6,188 nucleotides of DNA from an uncultured Butyricicoccus sp. (lineage in GTDB: Bacteria > Bacillota > Clostridia > Oscillospirales > Butyricicoccaceae): assembly GCA_900544475.1 (NCBI GenBank), contig UQVU01000110.1, positions 1-6,188 of the forward strand. Direction: 5' to 3'. Positions 1 to 5,221 of this stretch are shown here, piece by piece. Within the stretch, counting starts at the first letter, position 1. Each line of letters starts with the position of its first letter. Below the pieces are notes generated by a model. The model worked only from the letters and a program-made list of their open reading frames with translations. It had not been told where the DNA came from and searched no databases. Made by a program: the position numbers and the translations under genes.

Positions 1-32
1 AGGGCACAAAATTTCCGCAAAGCGCCGCAGCT

Positions 33-593
33 TTAATTGTGCGGTGTTGCCTTAAAAATAAACGCCGGGATGGGCGGGTCGTTTTTCCGGTTCGCCCAGT
101 CGCACAGCAGCACGCTGTACCGGCGGTCATCGAGCGTTCTGAGGTGTGCGAGGATGGCGTCCCGCTCGCCGTAGCCGTTTTCGCCGCCGTAGTAGATGGC
201 GAGCGCCATCGCACCGCCCGGCTTCAGCAGCCGCAGACCGGCGTCAATCGCCGCGATGGACGAGTCGGCGTGGGTGAAGATATGCGGATCGCCGCCCGGG
301 AGTCTGCCGAAGTTGAAAACGATGCAGTCCGCGCTCTCAGGCTGCACGTACCGCTCCATGTTCGCGTGGCTTTCGAGCAGCACCTCGGCGTGCCTGCCCT
401 GCGCCGCGAGAAGCGCCTTGGTCTGGCGCACGGCGTCCTCCTGCACGTCAAAGGCGAGAACGCGGCCCGTGTCCCCTGCAAGCTCGCACAGAAGCGCCGT
501 ATCGCGCCCCTTGCCTGCCGTCGCGTCAATGCACAGACTGCCCGGGCGCACCGTCCGACGCAGAAAATCGTGCACAATGGATAATGTATTCAT
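33..593 (-). CDS. mnmM: MnmM/YtqB-family class I SAM methyltransferase, probable tRNA wobble-uridine methylase
   Basis: A 186-residue protein, the usual size for the small YtqB (rRNA_methylase-like) family. Visible motifs are the SAM-binding loop DATAGKGRDT (residues 23-32), the acidic residue ending strand 2 (D49 in AFDVQ), the family signature NFGRLPGGD (94-102), YYGGENG (134-140) and a C-terminal NRKNDPPIPAFIF (168-180). In Bacillus and Staphylococcus this family (MnmM) methylates 5-aminomethyl-2-thiouridine at tRNA position 34 to give mnm5s2U; applying that here is inference by family. It is cytosolic, with no signal peptide or membrane helix. The ATG at 591-593 follows a GGAGGA site (599-604) at 5-nt spacing, which fixes the start. 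The gene has its own promoter just upstream and is probably not cotranscribed with the MATE gene. The downstream neighbour lies outside the window. The family call is firm; the exact RNA substrate is less sure. Confidence 0.85.
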   Translation of the reverse strand: MNTLSIVHDFLRRTVRPGSLCIDATAGKGRDTALLCELAGDTGRVLAFDVQEDAVRQTKALLAAQGRHAEVLLESHANMERYVQPESADCIVFNFGRLPGGDPHIFTHADSSIAAIDAGLRLLKPGGAMALAIYYGGENGYGERDAILAHLRTLDDRRYSVLLCDWANRKNDPPIPAFIFKATPHN

Positions 594-622
594 TGAAATC
601 CTCCGATGATTTTGCTGCTTTT

Positions 623-651
623 ATCATACGGCATTCCTCCATAGCCGTCAA
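623..651 (-). promoter_or_regulatory. Sigma-A-type promoter of the mnmM-like gene
   Basis: On the minus strand TTGACG (plus 646-651) and TATGAT (plus 623-628) are separated by exactly 17 bp, each one base from consensus. The predicted start of transcription is about 615, giving a leader of roughly 20 nt that contains the GGAGGA ribosome site. The -35 box sits only five bases beyond the T-run of the upstream MATE terminator, so the two genes are insulated. Confidence 0.75.
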
Positions 652-656
652 GCCAT

Positions 657-707
657 AAAAAAGGCCCCGGAAAATCCGGGCATTTCGCCTTTCCTTTCCG
701 GGACCTT
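657..707 (-). terminator. Intrinsic terminator of the MATE gene
   Basis: On the minus strand a 13-bp stem (plus 695-707 with 661-673, one G-U pair) closes a 21-nt loop. It is followed directly by a run of six U, two of them from the stem base (plus 657-662). It starts 19 nt after the MATE stop codon. The plus strand has no T-run after the hairpin, so it works in one direction only. Confidence 0.85.
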
Positions 708-726
708 GGAGAGAAGTTATCTGTTT

Positions 727-2079
727 TTACGCTCTTGTGACCTTCTTGATCCACTTCCAGCTGTGCAGGCGGATGCCGACCGGAATGGCCTTATAAAGCT
801 GGTCCCACTTGAGCAGGAAGAACACCACGGCCGGCGGGCACTTCCACCAGAACGCCGCCATCGCCGAGAACGGCACGATGATGCCCCACATACTGATGAG
901 GTTCATCATGGCGCTGAAGCCGGTGTCGCCGCCGCCGCGGATGATGCCGTTATCGCACGCCATCTGGTACGAGGTGCCAACCGTCGTGACCGCGAGGACA
1001 AGCATGAACTGTCGGCTGAGCCGGTACGAGCTTTCGGTCAGCGTGCCGCCGAAGGCCGCGAGAATAGGCCCTCTCAGCAGGAAAATCGCGAGTCCCGAGC
1101 ACAGGCCGATCGAGATAAACACCACCTGAAGCGTCGTGACGAGCGGATGCAGCCGCTTTTCGTCCCCCTCGCCGATGGTGCGGCCGACCACGATGCCCGC
1201 CGCGCTCGCCGCGCCGTAGCAGACAACCGAGAGCACCTGATAGACCTGCACCGAGATGGCGTTCGCCGCCGTCACGTCGCCGCCGAGGTGGCCGAGAATG
1301 CCGGTCTGAACCATCTGCGCCACGCCCCAGAGCGCCTGATTGATGAGCACCGGGAGCGAAACCCTCATGTAATCGCGCACGTAGCTCGTGTCGATGTGCA
1401 GCAGCTTGCGCAGGTTGAGATTGAGGACGTTTTCCTTGTATTTGAGGAACCAGATGACGATGAGCAGCTCAACGCACCGCGCAATCAGGGTCGCGCAGGC
1501 CGCGCCGCGCACGCCCATCTCCGGGAAGCCGAGGTTGCCGTAAATCAGCAGATAGTTGAGGCAGACGTTGATAACGAGCGTCGAACCCGAAATCATGTAG
1601 CCGATTTTAACCACGCCGATCGAGCGCAAGGACGCCACAAGGATGTTCGTGACGGTGAAAATCACGTAGGTGAAGCGGATGATACTGAAATACTTCGCGC
1701 CCTCCGCGATGACCGCCGGATCGTTCGAGAGCAGCTGCAAAATCTGCGTCGGCCAGCCGCACACCAGAATGAACAGCAGCACCGCCAGTGCGCCGCCGAA
1801 GCGCAGCGCCACACCGATGATGTTCGGGATGGGTTCGAGCTTCTTTTTGCCCCAGTATTGCGAGCCCATGACGACCGCGCCCTCGCCCGCGCCAACGACG
1901 AGCATCTGGAGCAGGTATTGTATCTGGTTGCACAGGCTGACGCCGCCCATCGCGTCCTGACTGTACCGACCGAGCATGAGCGTATCCATCATGTTGACGC
2001 CGTAGGTCAGCAGGTTCTGAAGCGCGAGCGACAGCGCCAGAACCATGAACGACTTATAAAACGTCTTTTCTTTTATCAT
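727..2079 (-). CDS. MATE-family multidrug/cation exporter
   Basis: A 450-residue inner-membrane protein, the standard MATE length, with about twelve hydrophobic helices in two MatE halves (roughly residues 10-215 and 235-440). Family landmarks are MDTLMLGRYS in the first helix region (31-40), the loop after helix 2 with GSQYWGKKK (72-80), NYLLIYG (175-181), the start of the second half at VSLPVLINQALWG (240-252), and the late signature GIIRGGGDT (378-386). MATE proteins expel organic cations, drugs or metabolites using a Na+ or H+ gradient; the substrate cannot be read from sequence. The ATG at 2077-2079 is preceded by a GGGGG purine run (2089-2093), and no in-frame start lies upstream. The gene is divergent from an AraC-type regulator, which may control it, and ends at a clear terminator. 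The C-terminus is a basic, aromatic tail (HSWKWIKKVTRA). Confidence 0.93.
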   Translation of the reverse strand: MIKEKTFYKSFMVLALSLALQNLLTYGVNMMDTLMLGRYSQDAMGGVSLCNQIQYLLQMLVVGAGEGAVVMGSQYWGKKKLEPIPNIIGVALRFGGALAVLLFILVCGWPTQILQLLSNDPAVIAEGAKYFSIIRFTYVIFTVTNILVASLRSIGVVKIGYMISGSTLVINVCLNYLLIYGNLGFPEMGVRGAACATLIARCVELLIVIWFLKYKENVLNLNLRKLLHIDTSYVRDYMRVSLPVLINQALWGVAQMVQTGILGHLGGDVTAANAISVQVYQVLSVVCYGAASAAGIVVGRTIGEGDEKRLHPLVTTLQVVFISIGLCSGLAIFLLRGPILAAFGGTLTESSYRLSRQFMLVLAVTTVGTSYQMACDNGIIRGGGDTGFSAMMNLISMWGIIVPFSAMAAFWWKCPPAVVFFLLKWDQLYKAIPVGIRLHSWKWIKKVTRA

Positions 2080-2099
2080 ACCGTCTTTCCCCCAGTTTG

Positions 2100-2153
2100 T
2101 CCGCCGAAACCATGCAGCTGCGTGTTTCCCGCCTGTCTGCGGCGGATTTTTTT
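2100..2153 (+). other. Terminator-like structure on the + strand; hairpin in the MATE leader on the - strand
   Basis: TCCGCCG (2100-2106) can pair with CGGCGGA (2140-2146). Alternatively CCGCC (2129-2133) pairs with GGCGG (2141-2145) around a 7-nt loop. On the plus strand either stem ends in a run of seven T (2147-2153), like an intrinsic terminator that would stop antisense transcription before araC. On the minus strand the same bases lie in the predicted 5' leader of the MATE mRNA. Whether it acts on either strand is unknown. Confidence 0.35.
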
Positions 2154-2177
2154 CGGCCGGACGCTTTTACTGTTTCC

Positions 2178-2206
2178 ATATTACAGGATTTTTCCGTCGA
2201 TAGCAA
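2178..2206 (-). promoter_or_regulatory. Probable promoter of the MATE gene
   Basis: On the minus strand TTGCTA (plus 2201-2206) and TAATAT (plus 2178-2183) are spaced by 17 bp, each matching four of six consensus bases. Transcription would start near 2171 and give a leader of about 90 nt. The moderate match would suit a promoter needing an activator such as the divergent AraC-type protein. Confidence 0.5.
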
Positions 2207-2216
2207 TAACAAAACA

Positions 2217-2246
2217 CTGCAATCTATTTATATTTTGTGCTATAAT
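2217..2246 (+). promoter_or_regulatory. Extended -10 promoter of the AraC-type regulator gene
   Basis: A perfect TATAAT (2241-2246) is preceded by TG plus one base (2238-2240), an extended -10. The -35 is poor: CTGCAA at 2217-2222 with an 18-bp spacer. Transcription would begin near 2253, about 26 nt before the GTG start. The -35 region is only 10 bp from that of the divergent MATE promoter. Confidence 0.65.
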
Positions 2247-2278
2247 ATCGGTATCCGTTACAAGGGAGGTCGAACGCT

Positions 2279-3142
2279 GTGAAGGTTCTCGGAGAGCCGG
2301 GCGTGCTCGCGCGGTCGGAGCGCTTTTTCTCTACGCCCGGCACTGTCGCACGCAGCCTGTTTTACTACGTGACCCGCGCCGGGCATTATTACTATGATAA
2401 AAATTATGATTTCCGCGACAACTGCGAGATCGCGCATCTTGAAAGCCACCGCAACTTCTATCTGCTCTATGTGCGCGCCGGGACGATGTGCGTCCACACC
2501 GACCACGAGTTTTCGGTCGAGCGCGGACAGGCAGCGCTGGTGGACTGCCGCAAGCCCCACCGCTTCTTCACGAAGGGCGACGCCGAGGCCATCTGGATTC
2601 ACTTCGACGGAGCGAACGCGGCGGCGTTCTTTGCGCAGATCGTCGCCTTCAACGGCGGCCGCCAGGCCTTCTCTCCCCCGGCATCGCTCCATCTGGAGCA
2701 GGAGCTGGCGCAGCTGGTGCTCGGTCTGCGCACGGGCGAGATGAGCGAGGTCGAGCGCTCGCAGGCACTTTACCGCATCCTGTGCGGCCTGCTGCTCCCA
2801 CAGAGCACGCGCGGACAGCGCGAGAACGACGCCGTAGCGTCCGCTGTGCGCTTCATCGACAGCCGCCTCACCGAGGAGCTTCCCGTCCGGCGCATCGCCG
2901 CCCACGTCAACCTCAGTGCCTCGCATTTCTCCCGGCTGTTCCGCGCCGCGACCGGCTTTTCGCCCCACGAGTACATCATGCTCCACCGCATCGACGAGGC
3001 GAAGGCGCTGCTGCACTCGACTGCGCTCTCGGTCAGCGAAATCGCCTTCCGGGTCGGCTTCCGCAGCGAGGTAAACTTCATCACAGCCTTCCGCTCGAAA
3101 ACCGGCCAGTCCCCCACTCAGTTCCGCAGCAACCCCTTTTAA
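2279..3142 (+). CDS. AraC/XylS-family transcriptional regulator with N-terminal cupin-like sensor domain
   Basis: A 287-residue protein with the standard two-part AraC layout. The N-terminal part (about 25-130) resembles the cupin-type ligand/dimerisation domain, including the RGQAALVDCRKPHRF strand-turn (82-96) common in this group. The C-terminal part (about 185-285) carries two helix-turn-helix units: the first around PVRRIAAHVNLSASHFSRLFR (202-222, key residues A207, S213, F217, L220, F221), the second at SVSEIAFRVGF (251-261) leading to FITAFRSKTGQSPTQFR (267-283), which holds the family G-x-SP-x-x-FR ending. It is cytosolic and binds DNA; the ligand is unknown. The start is GTG, chosen because GGGAGGT (2264-2270) lies 8 nt upstream and an extended -10 promoter precedes it. 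Being divergent from the MATE exporter, it most likely regulates that gene, itself or both (inference). It ends at a shared bidirectional terminator. Confidence 0.92.
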   Translation: MKVLGEPGVLARSERFFSTPGTVARSLFYYVTRAGHYYYDKNYDFRDNCEIAHLESHRNFYLLYVRAGTMCVHTDHEFSVERGQAALVDCRKPHRFFTKGDAEAIWIHFDGANAAAFFAQIVAFNGGRQAFSPPASLHLEQELAQLVLGLRTGEMSEVERSQALYRILCGLLLPQSTRGQRENDAVASAVRFIDSRLTEELPVRRIAAHVNLSASHFSRLFRAATGFSPHEYIMLHRIDEAKALLHSTALSVSEIAFRVGFRSEVNFITAFRSKTGQSPTQFRSNPF

Positions 3143-3148
3143 GTGCCA

Positions 3149-3194
3149 AAACGCCCTCCGGAGCACGCGCAGATACGTTTTCCGGAGGGCGTTT
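3149..3194. terminator. Bidirectional hairpin terminator between convergent araC-type and rex genes
   Basis: AAACGCCCTCCGGA (3149-3162) is perfectly complementary to 3181-3194, giving a 14-bp stem with an 18-nt loop. It lies 6 bases after the AraC-type stop codon and 6 bases from the rex stop codon. T-runs are short in both directions (three or four, drawn from the stem base), so the stem itself must do most of the work. The position between two convergent stops makes a shared terminator the natural reading. Confidence 0.8.
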
Positions 3195-3200
3195 GTCTGT

Positions 3201-3848
3201 TCAGTTGTCGCTTTCCTCAGCCATGCCCACAAGCTGGCACAGCGTCATGAGGCTGTCCGACAGATGCACGTTCTCGACCGGCACGCCGAGTCCTTCGAGG
3301 TGCAGGTCCTCGCCCGTGAAGTTCCACAGGCCGCGAACGCCGCGCTCCACGAGGTCGCGGGCAATCGCCGGGGCGTTGCCGCGCGGAATGGTCAGCACCG
3401 CCACATCCGGGTGGTGCTCCGCGATGTAGGCGTCCAGCTCGCCTGCCGCCTTGACCTCGTGCCCGCCGAAGCTGCGGCCGATGAGGCCGGGGTTTGCGTC
3501 GAACGCGCAGAGCAGCTCAAAGCCGCTCGCAGAAAAGTTGAAGTTGTTGAGCAGCGCACGGCCGAGGTTGCCGACGCCGAGCAGGATCGCCGTGCGTCCC
3601 GCACGCAGTCCCAGAATGGCGCCCAGCTCCTCCTGGAGCTTTTCGATGTTGTAGCCGTAGCCCTGCTGACCGAAGCCGCCGAAGCAGTTGAAATCCTGCC
3701 TGATCTGTGACGCGGTCAGTCCCATTCGTTCCGCCAGTGCGCGCGAGGAGATGCGCTGCGCGCCTTCGGCTTTCAGCTCGCAGATATTTCGATAATACCG
3801 CGGCAAACGCTGAATGACCGCCTTGGATACCTCTTGCCTGTGTTCCAC
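3201..3848 (-). CDS. rex: Redox-sensing transcriptional repressor Rex
   Basis: Rex is a homodimeric repressor that binds DNA when the NADH/NAD+ ratio is low and lets go when NADH binds. From the GTG start it has 215 residues, normal for Rex. The winged-helix domain is at about 1-80, with SKAVIQRLPRYYR (8-20) and the highly conserved DFNCFGGFGQQGYGYN (52-67). The Rossmann NADH domain follows with GVGNLG (91-96; the family usually has GAGNLG), the acidic residue D117 in FDANP, and IPRGNAP (154-160). The C-terminal helix (about 196-210) is the part that is domain-swapped in known Rex dimers. GTG at 3846-3848 is preferred because AAGGGGAG (3854-3861) sits 5 nt upstream. An in-frame ATG at 3909-3911 would add 21 residues unlike any Rex N-terminus and lies inside a terminator-like hairpin. 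The gene follows isocitrate dehydrogenase on the same strand with a 107-base gap. I see no convincing promoter of its own; TTCACA-17-TACCAG is the best weak candidate. Confidence 0.93.
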   Translation of the reverse strand: MEHRQEVSKAVIQRLPRYYRNICELKAEGAQRISSRALAERMGLTASQIRQDFNCFGGFGQQGYGYNIEKLQEELGAILGLRAGRTAILLGVGNLGRALLNNFNFSASGFELLCAFDANPGLIGRSFGGHEVKAAGELDAYIAEHHPDVAVLTIPRGNAPAIARDLVERGVRGLWNFTGEDLHLEGLGVPVENVHLSDSLMTLCQLVGMAEESDN

Positions 3849-3853
3849 CGTCT

Positions 3854-3861
3854 CTCCCCTT
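3854..3861 (-). promoter_or_regulatory. Ribosome binding site deciding the rex start
   Basis: AAGGGGAG on the minus strand lies 5 nt before the GTG at 3846-3848. It supports this start over the ATG at 3909-3911, which has only a weaker AAGGG about 10 nt away, and that one is within a hairpin stem. Confidence 0.65.
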
Positions 3862-3890
3862 TCTCTGGTATTTTCTTTTCTTTTTACTGT

Positions 3891-3940
3891 GAAAAATGCG
3901 GCGCGTGCCATACAAAGGACCCTTGCACGGCACGCACAGC
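3891..3940 (-). terminator. Terminator or attenuator between isocitrate dehydrogenase and rex
   Basis: On the minus strand GCGTGCC (plus 3929-3935) pairs with GGCACGC (plus 3903-3909). The inside extends by about eight more pairs (three to four of them G-U) to a 3-nt loop, and the base extends by four pairs around one mismatch (3936-3940 with 3898-3902). An ATTTTTC run follows at once (plus 3891-3897). It starts 15 nt after the isocitrate dehydrogenase stop. Since rex has no strong promoter of its own, partial readthrough is plausible. Confidence 0.65.
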
Positions 3941-3955
3941 TTCTCTTAAACTATC

Positions 3956-5113
3956 TTACAGCTTTGCAATCGTGTCGAGCACGTAATCCGTAAACTCCTG
4001 TGCGGTTGCGCCGGTGTCGCGGCCGGTGACCACGACCTTGCGCTCCTCGACCATGCAGATATCGAGTGCGCGGTCGAGCTTGTGCGCCAGCTCGATTTCG
4101 CCGATGTGCTCAAGCAGCATGACCGCCGCACGCAGCACGGAGGACGGGTCTGCGTACTTTGCGCGGCCTTCCTTGACCATGCGCGGCGCAGAGCCGTGAA
4201 TCGCCTCGAACATCGCGTAGCGCTTGCCGATATTGGCCGAGCCTGCGGTGCCGACGCCGCCCTGGATTTCCGCCGCCTCGTCGGTGATGATGTCGCCGTA
4301 GAGGTTGGGCAGGACAACGACCTTGAAGTCGCGGCGGCGCTTGTCGTCGAGCAGCTTTGCGGTCATGATGTCGATGTACCAGTCGTCAAAAACGACCTCC
4401 GGGTACTCTGCGGCAACCTTCTGGCAGGTATCGAGGAACTTGCCGTCGGTGGTCTTGATGATATTCGCCTTGGTGACGCAGGAAACGCGGTTCTTGCCGG
4501 TCTTGCGTGCGTAGTCGAAGGCCAGACGCGCGATACGCTCGCAGCCCTGCGAGGTCGCAACGGTGAAGTCGATGTACAGGTCATCGTCGATCTTGACGCC
4601 CTGCGAGCCGACGGCGTAGCCGCCCTCGGTGTTCTCGCGGTAGAACGTCCAGTCGATGCCGAGCTCGGGCACCTTGACCGGGCGGACGTTGGCGAACAGG
4701 TCGAGCGCCTTGCGCATCGCAACGTTCGCGGACTCGACGTTCGGCCACGGGTCGCCCTTGCGCGGGGTCGTGGTGGGGCCCTTCAGGATAACGTGGCAGG
4801 CTTTCAGCTGCTCCATGACGTCGGGCGGGATTGCGCAGCCGAGCTCGGCGCGGCGCTCGATGGTCAGGCCGTCGATGACGCGGAACTCGACCTTGCCGGC
4901 CTTTACCTTGTCCGCAAGCAGAACCTCAAGGGCGTGCTGCGCCATGCCGGTGATCATCGGGCCGATGCCGTCGCCGCCGCACACGCCGATAATCAGCTTG
5001 TCCAGCTTGGAGTAATCAATAAAATCGTCCTGCGCCTTCATATCCATGATACGCTTGCGCTGGCTCTCTACTACTGCTTCAAATTTATCCAGAACAGACT
5101 GGTCGATAGACAT
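3956..5113 (-). CDS. icd: Isocitrate dehydrogenase (isocitrate/isopropylmalate dehydrogenase family)
   Basis: Oxidative decarboxylation of isocitrate to 2-oxoglutarate with NAD(P)+, in the cytosol. The 385-residue protein belongs to the beta-decarboxylating dehydrogenases. GGDGIGP (47-52 region) opens the fold after an unusual 40-residue helical N-terminal extension. Substrate residues fit isocitrate rather than isopropylmalate: S128 and N130 and R134 in SANVAMR, then R144. Catalytic residues are Y158 in YREN, K215 in TKAN, and metal aspartates D248, D274 and D278 (GDIITDEAAEIQGG). HGSAP (306-310) is the adenine loop; the next residue, R311, occupies the place of the NADP-type Lys or NAD-type Asp, so cofactor choice is open. 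The C-terminal TGATAQEFTDYV (367-378) is more like NAD-type enzymes. The ATG at 5111-5113 is chosen for GGAGGA (5121-5126) at 7-nt spacing; in-frame ATGs at 5134 and 5170 fall in the operator and promoter. It lies between aconitase and rex, which supports the role. Confidence 0.88.
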   Translation of the reverse strand: MSIDQSVLDKFEAVVESQRKRIMDMKAQDDFIDYSKLDKLIIGVCGGDGIGPMITGMAQHALEVLLADKVKAGKVEFRVIDGLTIERRAELGCAIPPDVMEQLKACHVILKGPTTTPRKGDPWPNVESANVAMRKALDLFANVRPVKVPELGIDWTFYRENTEGGYAVGSQGVKIDDDLYIDFTVATSQGCERIARLAFDYARKTGKNRVSCVTKANIIKTTDGKFLDTCQKVAAEYPEVVFDDWYIDIMTAKLLDDKRRRDFKVVVLPNLYGDIITDEAAEIQGGVGTAGSANIGKRYAMFEAIHGSAPRMVKEGRAKYADPSSVLRAAVMLLEHIGEIELAHKLDRALDICMVEERKVVVTGRDTGATAQEFTDYVLDTIAKL

Positions 5114-5120
5114 TTGTGTG

Positions 5121-5126
5121 TCCTCC
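5121..5126 (-). promoter_or_regulatory. Ribosome binding site deciding the isocitrate dehydrogenase start
   Basis: GGAGGA on the minus strand, 7 nt before the ATG at 5111-5113. It removes the 19 extra residues that an upstream in-frame ATG (5168-5170) would add. That ATG overlaps the -35 box, so it would not even be transcribed. Confidence 0.85.
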
Positions 5127-5133
5127 TGTCGCA

Positions 5134-5151
5134 TTGATATTATTTTAACAA
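5134..5151 (-). promoter_or_regulatory. Candidate Rex operator over the isocitrate dehydrogenase promoter
   Basis: The minus strand reads TTGTTAAAATAATATCAA. Against the Rex consensus TTGTTAA-N4-TTAACAA the left half is perfect (7 of 7) and the right half matches 5 of 7. It covers the whole -10 box and reaches the predicted transcription start near 5135, the classic place for a repressor to block RNA polymerase. The rex gene lies just downstream of the controlled gene. The site is seen; Rex binding is inferred. Confidence 0.65.
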
Positions 5152-5170
5152 AGAAATCTTTATCTGTCAA
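5142..5170 (-). promoter_or_regulatory. Near-consensus promoter of isocitrate dehydrogenase
   Basis: On the minus strand a perfect TTGACA (plus 5165-5170) is followed after 17 bp by TAAAAT (plus 5142-5147, five of six). The start of transcription would be about 5135, with a short leader of about 20 nt. A promoter this strong normally needs a repressor to be controlled, in line with the overlapping Rex-like site. Confidence 0.85.
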
Positions 5171-5171
5171 G

Positions 5172-5213
5172 CGGGGCGGACGGAAGGCGCGTCGGCCTCT
5201 CCGCCCTGCCCCG
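5172..5213 (-). other. Strong GC-rich hairpin after the aconitase stop codon
   Basis: On the minus strand CGGGGC (plus 5208-5213) pairs with GCCCCG (plus 5172-5177). Past a one-A bulge, GGGCGGA (plus 5200-5206) pairs with TCCGTCC (plus 5178-5184, one G-U), with a further short inner stem. It starts 8 nt after the aconitase stop and ends one base before the -35 box of the next gene. No U-run follows, so it is not a textbook terminator; it may protect the 3' end of the aconitase mRNA or slow polymerase. Confidence 0.5.
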
Positions 5214-5221
5214 GTGCGGTT

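Noticed and set aside
5..34. AAAGC/GCTTT hairpin just after the mnmM-like stop as a terminator
   Set aside because: The stem is only 5 bp and the T-run is short and displaced, so the signal is too weak to call.
2054..2113. 19-codon upstream frame overlapping the MATE start, a possible leader peptide
   Set aside because: It has no ribosome binding site, and nothing in its codons suggests translational attenuation.
2170..2186. CTGT/ACAG inverted repeat over the MATE -10 box as an operator
   Set aside because: Only four base pairs of symmetry, which is expected by chance in a gap of this size.
2195..2212. TAACAA in the AraC/MATE gap as a second Rex site
   Set aside because: Only one half-site is present; the opposite half (CGTCGA) does not match TTGTTA.
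706..2397. Long open frame (563 codons) on the + strand across the MATE gene
   Set aside because: It is antisense to a clear 12-helix MATE protein. Its product is a run of charged and Arg/His-rich residues with no domain, as expected from the complement of GC-rich codons. It also lacks a ribosome site and runs through two promoters.
2258..3429. Long frames on both strands over the AraC-type gene (2258-3232 minus and 2488-3429 plus)
   Set aside because: The AraC-type frame has promoter, ribosome site and conserved helix-turn-helix motifs. The others are low-complexity Arg/Ala/Glu shadows.
3849..3911. N-terminal extension of Rex from the ATG at 3909-3911
   Set aside because: The extra 21 residues do not resemble Rex, the ATG is within a terminator-like stem, and a better ribosome site precedes the GTG at 3846-3848.
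4082..5137. 351-codon open frame on the + strand across isocitrate dehydrogenase
   Set aside because: It is antisense to a well-supported enzyme, has no recognisable domain, and is explained by GC bias at third positions.
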